This document shows, piece after piece, positions 44,801-53,639 of a stretch of 64,000 nt of DNA. Position 1 is the first letter of the stretch, and the number at the start of each line of letters is the position of its first letter. Source of the DNA: G942493275 sp942493275 (GTDB lineage Bacteria; Actinomycetota; Coriobacteriia; Anaerosomatales; PHET01); contig OW818687.1 in NCBI GenBank assembly GCA_942493275.1, positions 2,356,001 through 2,420,000 on the forward strand. Direction: 5' to 3'. The notes beneath the pieces were generated by a model. That model was not told where the DNA came from and did no database searches. It saw nothing but the letters and a program-made list of their open reading frames with translations. The translations under genes were made by a program, and so were the position numbers.

Positions 44801-44828
44801 GTATCGGCTCGCACGACCGGCACCTTTA
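44801..44828 (-). promoter_or_regulatory. Sigma-28 (SigD/FliA)-type promoter of the FlgM-like gene
   Basis: Read on the minus strand: TAAA (44825-44828), 16-base spacer, GCCGATAC (44801-44808). This is very close to the sigma-28/SigD consensus TAAA-N14-16-GCCGATAA/T. The predicted transcription start falls on or next to the A of the ATG at 44793. Confidence 0.65.
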
Positions 44829-44892
44829 CCCGTGCAAGATGCAGGTTCCGTGGAGCCTGTGACGCTGAACACACTGCGTGAAATACCCCGAG

Positions 44893-44928
44893 AAAAGGGC
44901 GAGCCCCAAGGCCGGCACCTTGAGGCTC
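44893..44928 (-). terminator. Rho-independent terminator of the nuo operon
   Basis: On the minus strand GAGCCTCAAGG (44928-44918) pairs with CCTTGGGGCTC (44911-44901), an 11-bp stem with one G-U pair and a 6-base loop, followed by GCCCTTTTC. It lies 82 bases after the nuoN stop. A separate perfect hairpin (GTTGCAT/ATGCAAC, 44940-44957) lies between the two; its role is unclear. Confidence 0.8.
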
Positions 44929-45009
44929 AGGGGTAAGGGGTTGCATTCGCATGCAACACATCGCGTAGCGTATCACTCGCCTCACAAACGTGCAATATTT
45001 CTTGTAATG

Positions 45010-46485
45010 TTACCTGAGGGTCAATCCGGCCAGCGCAGCACCCACGCCGACGATGAACGGCGCCACGCCCATAGCGAGGACGGCGATGGCGAACAGGGCG
45101 GCTCCACTTCCCCCTGCCGGTACAGCAGGCTCATCGCCCTGGACCGAATCGAAGTAAAGCGATCGCAGGACGGAACCGTAGTAGCCGAGCGAAACGACGG
45201 CACCCACGACGCCGACGACCACCAGCACCGCATAGATCGAGGCCACGACTGGGTAGTCCGCAGCAAACGCCGAGGCGGCGAAGACCGCGGCCGCAAGGGA
45301 CTGGAACTTGCCCCAGAAGCCCACGAACGGCGGGATGCCCGCGAGTGAAGCCATGATCCCCACCAGCGACACACCCAGAAGCTTGCTCGTGCGACCGAGA
45401 CCGGCCAGCCCGGTGATCGATCCGTCCCAGTCGGGACGCACCGTGCGGAATGCACCGATTGCGAGATATGCGCCGGTCGTCGCCACCGCGTAGGCGGTCA
45501 CCTGGAGGATGGCGGCGGTGGCATTCAGTGCGGCCAACGCGAGCAACGAGTAGCCGACCTGTGCGATGCCCGCATATGCGAGCATGCGGGCATACGACGT
45601 CTGACGCAGCGCAGTGAACGAACCAACGATGATCGAGATGGCGGCAAGGGCCGCGATGACCGGGAGCACATCTGAGCCAGTCGTGCCGAGCGGAACCTCG
45701 GGGCTCAGTCCCGCGGACGCAAACGATGAAACGACGAGCACCAGCGCGGTCACGGACGCGAGCTTCACCGCTCCCGCAAGGAATGCCGATGATCCGAAAG
45801 GCGCGGTCTGGTACGCGTCCGGCGCCCACGAGTGGAAAGGCGCGACACCGGACTTGAACGCCATGGCTGCCAGGAGCATCAGTGCTCCGACGGTCGCTGC
45901 GCCAGAGCCGCCGAGCGCGCCCGACAAGGCGACGTAGATATCCTGATAGCCGCCCGTGGGCGCGACGAAAGCGAGCGTCGCGGCGAGGCCGGCAACGTAG
46001 ACCGCGCTTGCTACGGCTCCCTGGATCAGGTACTTCATGGCCGCTTCGGACGACTCCGCGGTGCGCGCGATGGATACCAGAGCGTAGCCGCAGATCGCGG
46101 TAGTCTCGATTGCGAGAAGCAGAGTGACGAGGTCTCTGGACGCCACAGCCAGCCCCGCACCAAGCGCCGCCAGACCTATGAGCGCCGATGCGCTGACCGA
46201 GCGACCGCGGGAGTCACCGCCGAACATGATCGCGGAACCGGCGAGCAAGAACACAAAGCCCGGAATCGCCGAGAAGCCCTGACCCGCTGCGAAGCCACCC
46301 AGCGCCACGCCGACCGGCACCGTCCAGCCGGCGTACATGCCGACACCACCCGCCGCAAGCAGGCCCGCGCCGGTGATCAGAGTGGCGATGCGCGGACGCC
46401 CCGCCACGTCGAGAATCAGTGCGAGGACGACAGACGCTGCCGCAAGAGCAAACGAGATCGCGAACGCCGAGGCGGTCGTCATCAC
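45010..46485 (-). CDS. nuoN: NADH-quinone oxidoreductase subunit N-type
   Basis: A 491-residue antiporter-like membrane subunit of complex I with about 13-14 hydrophobic helices. Typical blocks include LLLAIETTAICGYALVSI, AAMKYLIQGAVASAVYVAGLA, FKSGVAPFHSWAPDAYQTAP with the channel Lys, and RMLAYAGIAQVGYSLLALA. It forms one of the three proton channels. It is the last gene of the operon, starting by an ATGA overlap with nuoM, and is followed by a strong terminator. Confidence 0.93.
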   Translation of the reverse strand: MMTTASAFAISFALAAASVVLALILDVAGRPRIATLITGAGLLAAGGVGMYAGWTVPVGVALGGFAAGQGFSAIPGFVFLLAGSAIMFGGDSRGRSVSASALIGLAALGAGLAVASRDLVTLLLAIETTAICGYALVSIARTAESSEAAMKYLIQGAVASAVYVAGLAATLAFVAPTGGYQDIYVALSGALGGSGAATVGALMLLAAMAFKSGVAPFHSWAPDAYQTAPFGSSAFLAGAVKLASVTALVLVVSSFASAGLSPEVPLGTTGSDVLPVIAALAAISIIVGSFTALRQTSYARMLAYAGIAQVGYSLLALAALNATAAILQVTAYAVATTGAYLAIGAFRTVRPDWDGSITGLAGLGRTSKLLGVSLVGIMASLAGIPPFVGFWGKFQSLAAAVFAASAFAADYPVVASIYAVLVVVGVVGAVVSLGYYGSVLRSLYFDSVQGDEPAVPAGGSGAALFAIAVLAMGVAPFIVGVGAALAGLTLR

Positions 46486-47918
46486 AACCCGCCCCCCGTC
46501 AGCGCCGCTAGCACCTGCATCGAGGACGTGACGACGTCGGTCACGAGCGCCGGACGGACGCCAACAATCACGATTCCTAGTGCGAACGCGGCTCCGGCCG
46601 TCATCTCAAGCGCACCCAGGTCGCCGAGCGAGTCGAACCCGCCGATCGGACCCTGCACGGTCGCACGGACCGCACGCAGGTTGTATGCGGCAGCCAGGAC
46701 GATCCCGAGCCCCACGACAAGGACCCACCAGCCGAACGTGCCGAAGGCGGCGAGCGACGTCACGTACTCACCCGGGAAGCCCGAAAGTCCGGGAAGGCCG
46801 GCCGAGGCCAGGGACCCGAAGACAAACAGCACGGCCCACCGGGGCGCCACTGACCCCAGCCCACCGAACCGCGAGAGATCACGTGTATGGGCGCGCCCGT
46901 AGAGCGCGCCGACGAGGAAGAACAGCAGCCCGGCAACAAGCCCGTGGCTGACCATCGTGACCATCGCAGCGGAAAGCGACTCTGCGGTCGCGACCGCGAT
47001 AGCCAGAAGCACGAATCCCATGTGGGCGACCGATGAGTAGGCCACGAGCCGCTTGAGGTCGGTCTGAACGAGTGCGCACGCGGCGCCCCAGACGATGCCC
47101 ACAACGGCGAGAACCGCCAACACCCCCCGAGCTGCCTCAAACCCCGCGGGCGCTATCGGCATCGCGACGCGCATCATCCCGAACCCGGCCATCTTGAGCA
47201 GGACGCCGGCGAGAAGGATCGAGCCTGCGGTAGGGGCTTCGGTGTGAGCATCGGCTAGCCAGGTATGCAGCGGAATCGCGGGGAGCTTCACGAGGAAACC
47301 GATCGCAAGCAGCCAGAATGCGAGGTCGGGTGAGGGTATCTCGGAGGCGTTTGCGGCGATGCCGTTGATGTTCAGTGAGCCTGCGGTCGTGGCTACATAG
47401 ATGAGCCCCGCCAGCAGAACCGCTCCGCCGGCGAACGTGTAGATCAGGAACTTCATCGCCGCGGCGCGGGCCTGCGAAGACCCCCATCCGCCGATGAGCA
47501 GAAACATCGGGATGAGGACGGTCTCCCACGCGACGTAGAAGAGCACGACGTTCTCTGCGAGGAAGACAGCGGTCACGCCGGCCTGCACCACTAGAAGGAG
47601 CGCGTGGTGCCAGCCGGGACGATCCTCGACGTCCCACGAAGCGACCGACGCCATGACTCCGATGAATACGGTGAGCGCAACCAGAGGGAATGAGAGTCCG
47701 TCGATCGCCAGTGCCCAGATCCCCGAGCCGCTTCCGACGCCGAGGACCCGACCACCGCTTACCGCGTCCGTGCCCGCGAGGATGACGAGCGGTACCGCCA
47801 TCGCAAGCGGGGCGAGAAGTGAGAACCAGCGGGGAGCCCGGGGCGCGCGATCGCCGATGAGCATCGACAGAACAGCCGCGCCGAGCGGCAGGAAGACCAG
47901 CAGGTCGACCGAGATCAC
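46482..47918 (-). CDS. nuoM: NADH-quinone oxidoreductase subunit M
   Basis: A 478-residue antiporter-like membrane subunit. Family motifs: FYVAWETVLIPMFLLIGGWG with the key Glu, AAMKFLIYTFAGGAVLLAGL, KLPAIPLHTWLADAHTEAPTAGSILLAG, DLKRLVAYSSVAHMGFVLLAI and GFPGEYVTSLAAF. The charged residues of the proton path are present. It lies one base after nuoL and shares ATGA with nuoN. Confidence 0.95.
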   Translation of the reverse strand: MISVDLLVFLPLGAAVLSMLIGDRAPRAPRWFSLLAPLAMAVPLVILAGTDAVSGGRVLGVGSGSGIWALAIDGLSFPLVALTVFIGVMASVASWDVEDRPGWHHALLLVVQAGVTAVFLAENVVLFYVAWETVLIPMFLLIGGWGSSQARAAAMKFLIYTFAGGAVLLAGLIYVATTAGSLNINGIAANASEIPSPDLAFWLLAIGFLVKLPAIPLHTWLADAHTEAPTAGSILLAGVLLKMAGFGMMRVAMPIAPAGFEAARGVLAVLAVVGIVWGAACALVQTDLKRLVAYSSVAHMGFVLLAIAVATAESLSAAMVTMVSHGLVAGLLFFLVGALYGRAHTRDLSRFGGLGSVAPRWAVLFVFGSLASAGLPGLSGFPGEYVTSLAAFGTFGWWVLVVGLGIVLAAAYNLRAVRATVQGPIGGFDSLGDLGALEMTAGAAFALGIVIVGVRPALVTDVVTSSMQVLAALTGGGL

Positions 47919-47919
47919 G

Positions 47920-49779
47920 CTACCACCTCCCCATCCATACAGAAGCGACCAGCATCAGTGCAATCGCGACCACCATGACTCCCGCGTACGACTGCGCGTC
48001 GCCGGACTGCAGACGGCTGAACCCGCCGCCTAGCGCATGCGAAAGCCGTGCGAGCCCCATTGGCACGCCGTCAGCGATCATCCGGTCACCCCAGGCCCAC
48101 AGGGCGCGGGACAGCCAGCGAGTCGGGCGAACAATCGTACGGTCGACGAACCCGTCCCACCCGAATGCGGCGGCCATAGCCCGCCACACGGAACCCGCTG
48201 CGTGCGCGGCGCGAACATCGGCCTCGCGTGAAGCGAAGATGGTCCAGCCCGCCACGCCACCGATGGCGACGGCGGCAACCGCGGCCAGAGTCACCATCAG
48301 CACCGCGGGTTCCGGTTCGTGCCCAAGGGCCGTAGCCAAGCCGTCTCCGAAGAAGCCGAGGCCCACAGCGGGGACAGCCAGCAGCATCAGCGGGCCGGTC
48401 ATCGACGCAGCCGACTCGTGGGCGTGAAGCCCGGGGGCGGCGTCTCCGAAGAACGCCAGGCGGGTGCTGCGGGCTACATACAGGGCGGTGAGTGCGGCGG
48501 TGACGAGAAGCAGGACTCCCACGCCGGGTGCCTCGTGCAACACTACCTCGATGATCTGATCCTTACTGAAGAAGCCCGAGAACAGCGGCACTCCCGCAAG
48601 AGCCGCGGAGCCGGCTATCCACGCGATGAACGTGACCCGCATGGACTTTCGCAGTCCGCCCATCTCGTGAAGGTCCTGAGTGCCCGTCCCGTGTATCACC
48701 GAGCCGGACGTGAGGAAGAGCAGCGCCTTGAACGACGCATGTGTGACCAGATGGAAGAACGCCGGTACCCATGCACCCGCGCCGAGCGCCGCGAACATAA
48801 ACCCGAGCTGGCTGATTGTGGAGTACGCGAGCACCTTCTTGATGTCGCGCTGTGCGACAGCGGCGAGCGCGGCGCCAAAGGCGGAGATCCCGCCGGCGGC
48901 CAGCAGCACGAGTCGGCCTTCGGGAGCCATCTCGAACAGGGGCCAGACGCGAGCGACCAGGAAGACACCGGCCGCCACCATGGTCGCCGCATGGATGAGC
49001 GCCGAGACTGGCGTGGGGCCCTCCATCGCATCCGGAAGCCACGCGTGCAGCGGGAACTGAGCCGACTTGCCAAGAGCACCGACGGCCAGGCATATCGCCG
49101 CGGCGGACGCCGTGGCATAGGGCACAGCGCCCAGCCCGCCGAGAACCTCGGTGTAACTGTCGGCGCCGGTAGCGTTCCACAGCAAAGCGATGCCGAGAAG
49201 CAGTCCCACGTCGCCGACCCGTGTGGTGAGAAACGCCTTGATAGCAGCGGCAGCCGCCGTTGGCTTGGAGTACCAAAAGCCGATGAGCAGATACGAACAG
49301 GCGCCGACCAGTTCCCAGCCGACGAACAGTGTTGTGAACGAGGCGGCGATGACGAGAAGGTTCATCGAGCCGGTGAACAGGGACAGGAGCGCAAAGTAGC
49401 GCACCCAGCCGGCGTCATCCTTCATGTAGCCGGTCGAGAACACCACGACGCACGCGGCAACGACACCGACGACAACGAGCATGATCGCCGTCAGCGAGTC
49501 GACGCTCCACGAGATCGCGAACACCGACTCCCCCACCCGGAACCACGGGACCGAGCCCGCGGCCACGACGGCACTCGTGTTCCAGCCGTCTGCGTGCGCC
49601 GAACCGTTCGCGAGCGTCTGCGCAAGCGCCGCGGCACCGTAGCCGGCAGTCAGCAGCGGCCCCAGCAAGGTCAACCACGGAGCGACAGGGCGACTGAGGC
49701 GGACCGAGGCACCCAGCAGCAGCGCGAGAGCGAACGGCACCATCACCAGCAGCCACGGTGCAGAGATGAAGGAGCTCAT
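47920..49779 (-). CDS. nuoL: NADH-quinone oxidoreductase subunit L
   Basis: A 619-residue antiporter-like subunit with the long lateral helix region at the C-terminus. Motifs: LFVGWELVGACSYLLIGFWY, FLTTRVGDVGLLLGIALLW, KSAQFPLHAWLPDAMEGPTPVSALIHAATMVAAG-type channel block (seen as PLHAWLPDAMEGPTPVSAL), DIKKVLAYSTISQLGFMFAALG and FFSKDQIIEVVL. It is the most distal proton pump of the complex. Its start overlaps the nuoK stop (TGATG). Confidence 0.95.
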   Translation of the reverse strand: MSSFISAPWLLVMVPFALALLLGASVRLSRPVAPWLTLLGPLLTAGYGAAALAQTLANGSAHADGWNTSAVVAAGSVPWFRVGESVFAISWSVDSLTAIMLVVVGVVAACVVVFSTGYMKDDAGWVRYFALLSLFTGSMNLLVIAASFTTLFVGWELVGACSYLLIGFWYSKPTAAAAAIKAFLTTRVGDVGLLLGIALLWNATGADSYTEVLGGLGAVPYATASAAAICLAVGALGKSAQFPLHAWLPDAMEGPTPVSALIHAATMVAAGVFLVARVWPLFEMAPEGRLVLLAAGGISAFGAALAAVAQRDIKKVLAYSTISQLGFMFAALGAGAWVPAFFHLVTHASFKALLFLTSGSVIHGTGTQDLHEMGGLRKSMRVTFIAWIAGSAALAGVPLFSGFFSKDQIIEVVLHEAPGVGVLLLVTAALTALYVARSTRLAFFGDAAPGLHAHESAASMTGPLMLLAVPAVGLGFFGDGLATALGHEPEPAVLMVTLAAVAAVAIGGVAGWTIFASREADVRAAHAAGSVWRAMAAAFGWDGFVDRTIVRPTRWLSRALWAWGDRMIADGVPMGLARLSHALGGGFSRLQSGDAQSYAGVMVVAIALMLVASVWMGRW

Positions 49780-50078
49780 CAGCCCTTCACCTCCGTGAGC
49801 TCGTCGAGACGCACCTTGCGGGTGCGCTGGGCGACCGCGACGAGCAGAGCAAGGCCAACCGCGGCTTCTGCCGCAGCAAGAACCAGGACCAGCAATGCAA
49901 GCGCCTCGGACCGCGCATCGGCTCCGGCCGCAGACCAGACCGGGAGCCCGACGAGCATCAGAATCGATGCGCCCATCAGCACTTCGATTGACGCCAGCAC
50001 AGCGATGATGTCCCTACGCGTCAGCACGCCGTACAGGCCGAGACCGAACAGAGCCGAGGACAGGATCAGCAGGCTCAC
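49779..50078 (-). CDS. nuoK: NADH-quinone oxidoreductase subunit K
   Basis: A 99-residue three-helix membrane subunit. The two conserved membrane Glu residues appear in ASIEVLMGASILMLVG and LVLAAAEAAVGLALLVAVAQR, which take part in proton transfer. The start GTG-type frame overlaps nuoJ by ATGA and the stop overlaps nuoL by TGATG. Confidence 0.95.
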   Translation of the reverse strand: MSLLILSSALFGLGLYGVLTRRDIIAVLASIEVLMGASILMLVGLPVWSAAGADARSEALALLVLVLAAAEAAVGLALLVAVAQRTRKVRLDELTEVKG

Positions 50079-50560
50079 TCGCGCTCCCCTCCCGTCACCG
50101 CAACGACCGCGACAAGCGCGGCCAGAAGCAGCAGCCCGGCGAGCTCGAAGGGGACGAGCAGATCGCCGAGAAGCAGCGCCGCGACTGCGTCAGGAGAAGA
50201 ACCTGCCGCCGAGGGGGTCTGAAGCGCCGGACGAAGAAGCATCACGAGCATCCCGGCGACACCGGCGGAGCCGACCCCCGCGAGAAGGTCGTGACGGCTC
50301 GTGAGGGTGGGACGGCCGGGCTCGGAGCGGTGGACCAGCATGATCGCGAACAACACCAGGACGAGGACGCCACCCACGTACAGGAAGATCTGCGCGAGGG
50401 CCAGCAACCCGAACCCCAGCCATGCGAACAGCCCCGCCAGGGCGGCAAGGAACGCTCCAAGCCCCAGGGCCAGTCGCATGACATCAGTGGTGAATAGCAC
50501 GGTGAGGGCACCCACGAGAGCAAGACCCCCCAGCGCCCAGAACACGACGTCGGCACTCAT
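50075..50560 (-). CDS. nuoJ: NADH-quinone oxidoreductase subunit J
   Basis: A 161-residue five-helix membrane subunit. ALTVLFTTDVMRLALGLGAF, AGLFAWLGFGLLALAQIFLYVGGVLVLVLFAIML with the conserved YVGGVLVLVLF pattern, and LLLAALVAVVAVTGGER identify it. It overlaps the NuoI-fusion stop by ATGA. Its length is slightly shorter than the E. coli subunit. Confidence 0.94.
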   Translation of the reverse strand: MSADVVFWALGGLALVGALTVLFTTDVMRLALGLGAFLAALAGLFAWLGFGLLALAQIFLYVGGVLVLVLFAIMLVHRSEPGRPTLTSRHDLLAGVGSAGVAGMLVMLLRPALQTPSAAGSSPDAVAALLLGDLLVPFELAGLLLLAALVAVVAVTGGERE

Positions 50561-52695
50561 CGGCGCTCACCCGCTTCTTCGGGATTGGGCGGGCTGCTTT
50601 CACTACTGGGATGTCTCGTGCCATCTGGCCCCGCCAGACAGGCGACTCCAGACGCGGACCCGGCCGGAGCGTCAGCGCCCGTAGCACGGGTGCCCTCGGC
50701 GGGCCTCACCATCTCGTCCTTGTCGAACAGCGTGAGTGCCCTGGAGTAGAACGACAGCTCGTACTGACCGGTATGCTGGAGAGCGTCGGTCGGGCACTGC
50801 TCGGCGCACAAGCCGCAGAAGCAGCACTTCGACAGGTCGAGGTCGTAGCGCGTGACACATCGGGCACCGGGGTCGTCGACTCGTTCGACACGTATCGCGA
50901 AGTCGGGACAGGTGCGGGCGCAGAAGGTGCAGCCCACGCAGACCTCAGACGAGCAGCGCAGGCACCGTGCAGCCTCAGCAAGTCCCTCGAGCTGCGTGAA
51001 CCCGAGCTCGACTTGACGGAAATCGCGCGCGCGGTCGTCACCCTTCGCCATCGGCATCTTCGCGCGCCTGCGGGTCGACTCAACACCTGCGAGCGTCGCG
51101 GGCTGATACCGGGGATACACGGGAACCGGACGGTACACGCGGCCCTCGCCAAGGTCCCGGTCTTCAAGGTAGCGGTGTATGGACTCCGCGGCCTCGTGGC
51201 CGCTGGCGACCGAGGCGATGGCTGAGCCCGGGCCGGTTACGACTTCGCCGCAGGCGAAGACACCGGGGACGGCCGTGGTCATGAACGTTCCATCGACCGG
51301 CAGCAAGCCGCGATCGGTCAGCATGAGGTCCGAACCGCCGACGAGCTGCCCGAGATCGGGCGCCTGACCGATTGCGAAGACGACGACGTCGGCATACAGC
51401 TCGGTGAACTCCTCGGCGAACTTGGGGGCGAAGCGACCCTGAGCATCGAAGACGGACAGGCAGCTTTGCAGTCGCATGCCCGCGACCTTGCCGTTTTCAA
51501 CGATGACGCTGTCAGGACCCCACGAGCAGTTCGCGATGACCCCCTCATCGAGGGCCTCCTCGATCTCCCAAGGGTGCGCGGGAAGTTCGTCCATCGACTC
51601 GAGTGACGACAGCGTGACCTCAGTAGCCCCGACCCGCAGCGCGACTCGAGCGCAGTCGACCGCGACGTTGCCACCGCCCACCACCAGTACGCGCTTGCCC
51701 TTGACCCCCGCGTCGCCCTTCCAGTTGCCGGCACGGAGGAACTCGAGCGCGCCGTGCACACCCTTGGCGTCAGCGCCCGGTATCGGCAGGATCCGGCTCA
51801 CCTGCAGGCCCGCTGCGACAAGCACCGCGTCGTACTCGCCGATGAGGTGGTCGATGGGAACGTCCACGCCGATCTCGACGTTGGTGTACAAACTCATGCC
51901 CATCCGCACGAGGTCGTCGATCTCGTTCGCGAGCACGTCACGAGGCAGACGGTACGCGGGAACGCCGGAGAGCAACGCGCCGCCCGGGCGGTCGTACTTC
52001 TCGTACGCGTGGACCTCGTAGCCGAGCTTCATGAGGTCGTAGGCGGCTGCCAGGCCGCTCGGTCCGCTGCCGATGACCGCGATGCGCTCGTCGCGCGTGA
52101 CCGGCAGCTTCCGGACGCGCTCGTCGCGCAGCGGCTGGTACGCCTCGTACGCCATGCGGTGCAGCGGCCTGATGGCGATCGGCTCGTCGTAGTAGTTGCG
52201 CTTACACGCGGTCTCGCACGGGTGGTGACATATCCGGCCGAGTACCCCGGGCATGATGTTGCGATCGCGCACGAGCTCATATGCCTCTGCAGGCCGCTTA
52301 TCCGCCAGGTAGTACGACTGACCACGGGCGTCGACGTTCGCGGGGCAGTTGCCGACGCACGGCGGGAGCCGATCAGCTTCGTAGAGGCCATCGATGAGGC
52401 CGTTGTACTCGGGTGACGGCGACGTTATCGGCGGGACATCTTCGCGTCCGAGAACCCCTGTGAGCCGGAGCGCACCCCGCCAGCGGGGCGACAGCGTGAT
52501 CTTCTCGGCAGGGTACTTGAGGGTCTCCGGGGTCATCCGCGAATAGCGGGCGGTGATGCCCAGGCCGGTCGCTATGCTCTTCCAGCGCTCGAAGAAGCCC
52601 TTGATGCCGGGGCTGAAGTCGTCGGTGACGCTCACCTTCACGCGGACGGACTCGGGAGTCCGGTCCGGCACCGTGTGCTTGATCCTCACAGCCAT
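50557..52695 (-). CDS. NuoI ferredoxin subunit with inserted GltD-like FAD/NAD(P)H module
   Basis: A 712-residue protein in the nuoI position. Residues 30-82 look like the NuoI N-terminus (GFFERWKSIATGLGI, KYPAEKITLSPRWRGALRL). Residues 583-665 are the NuoI two-cluster ferredoxin: C586-C589-C592-C596P and C624-C627-C630-C634P, then YELSFYSRALTLFDKDEMV. Between them (about 85-580) lies a GltD/NfnB-like unit. It has five Cys (113, 117, 156, 160, 164) in CVGNCPANVD and GRICHHPCETACKR, FAD site VIGSGPSG (207-214) with RPGGALLSGVP, NAD(P)H site VVGGGNVAVD (338-347), and FACGEVVTGPG. A Ser/Pro/Gly-rich tail follows. It is likely the electron entry point of this complex I. The start is ATG at 52695, overlapping nuoH. 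Confidence 0.88.
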   Translation of the reverse strand: MAVRIKHTVPDRTPESVRVKVSVTDDFSPGIKGFFERWKSIATGLGITARYSRMTPETLKYPAEKITLSPRWRGALRLTGVLGREDVPPITSPSPEYNGLIDGLYEADRLPPCVGNCPANVDARGQSYYLADKRPAEAYELVRDRNIMPGVLGRICHHPCETACKRNYYDEPIAIRPLHRMAYEAYQPLRDERVRKLPVTRDERIAVIGSGPSGLAAAYDLMKLGYEVHAYEKYDRPGGALLSGVPAYRLPRDVLANEIDDLVRMGMSLYTNVEIGVDVPIDHLIGEYDAVLVAAGLQVSRILPIPGADAKGVHGALEFLRAGNWKGDAGVKGKRVLVVGGGNVAVDCARVALRVGATEVTLSSLESMDELPAHPWEIEEALDEGVIANCSWGPDSVIVENGKVAGMRLQSCLSVFDAQGRFAPKFAEEFTELYADVVVFAIGQAPDLGQLVGGSDLMLTDRGLLPVDGTFMTTAVPGVFACGEVVTGPGSAIASVASGHEAAESIHRYLEDRDLGEGRVYRPVPVYPRYQPATLAGVESTRRRAKMPMAKGDDRARDFRQVELGFTQLEGLAEAARCLRCSSEVCVGCTFCARTCPDFAIRVERVDDPGARCVTRYDLDLSKCCFCGLCAEQCPTDALQHTGQYELSFYSRALTLFDKDEMVRPAEGTRATGADAPAGSASGVACLAGPDGTRHPSSESSPPNPEEAGERR

Positions 52696-53639
52696 ACCGA
52701 CGCCACCACCCCGGCGAGCACGAGCTGCCCGATAGCCATCGGCGTGAGGACCTTCCACGCGAACGACATCAGCTGATCGGAGCGCATGCGCGGAAACGTC
52801 CACTTCACCCAGATCATGGCTGTGGCTATGAAGGCCGTGAGCGCGACGAACACGATCGCACCGACGGGACCGGGGATACCCAGTCCGCCGCCGAAGAAGG
52901 TCGCAGCGCCGAACAGAGAGGCGGCGACGATGCCGCCGTACTCGGCCATCATGAAGATCGCCCAGCGGATCCCGGAGTAGTCGGCGAAGTAGCCCGCCAC
53001 CAGTTCTGATTCCGCCTCCGGCAGGTCAAACGGCCCACGGTTGATCTCGGCGATCGAGGCGATGAAGTACACGAGGAAGCCGACAGCCATCAGCGCGAGC
53101 CACCACCAGCGCCATTCGCTGCGGATGTCGGCGGCCGAGAGCGAGCCCGCGAGGATGCACATCGACAGCACCGTGAGCGTTCTCGGCAGTTCGTAGCTGA
53201 CCATCTGAGCTGCGGCACGAACGCCGCCGATGGTGGCGTAGGTGTTGCGGCTCGACCATCCGGCCAGCAGGATTCCCAGGACCGAGATGCCGGGAACGGC
53301 GAGGAAGAACAGCGCACCGGCGCGGATGTCGAAGGGCGCCCATCCCGCAGCGTAGGGCACAACGACGAGCGAGGCTGCGACCGGAACGAAGACGAGCAGC
53401 GGTGCCCACTTGAACGGGGTGACATCAGCCTGAGCAGGCGTGATGTCCTCCTTGAGCACGAGCTTCACGGTGTCGGCCAGCGTCTGGAGCAGACCCGCGG
53501 GACCGGCCTCCTGGGGGCCGAAGCGCATCTGGATGCGAGCTGAGACTTTGCGCTCCCACCACACGCCGATAAGCGCGGCGATCGCGATGAGCATCGCGGC
53601 AGCGAGTCCCCACAGGGCGCCGAGTCCGAAGCTGCTCAT
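52686..53639 (-). CDS. nuoH: NADH-quinone oxidoreductase subunit H
   Basis: A 317-residue eight-helix membrane subunit forming part of the quinone chamber. Blocks: WWERKVSARIQMRFGPQEAG, LQTLADTVKLVLKEDI, AEINRGPFDLPEAESELVAGY with its acidic cluster, and WTFPRMRSDQLMSFAWKVLTP. The ATG at 53639 shares ATGA with the nuoD stop; the frame is open further upstream but that part lies inside nuoD. Confidence 0.96.
   Translation of the reverse strand: MSSFGLGALWGLAAAMLIAIAALIGVWWERKVSARIQMRFGPQEAGPAGLLQTLADTVKLVLKEDITPAQADVTPFKWAPLLVFVPVAASLVVVPYAAGWAPFDIRAGALFFLAVPGISVLGILLAGWSSRNTYATIGGVRAAAQMVSYELPRTLTVLSMCILAGSLSAADIRSEWRWWWLALMAVGFLVYFIASIAEINRGPFDLPEAESELVAGYFADYSGIRWAIFMMAEYGGIVAASLFGAATFFGGGLGIPGPVGAIVFVALTAFIATAMIWVKWTFPRMRSDQLMSFAWKVLTPMAIGQLVLAGVVASVWL

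Noticed and set aside
44794..45009. Possible c-di-GMP or other riboswitch before the FlgM-like gene
   Set aside because: The conserved GEMM blocks are not found; the main structure is explained by the nuo terminator, and the gene appears to have a leaderless start.
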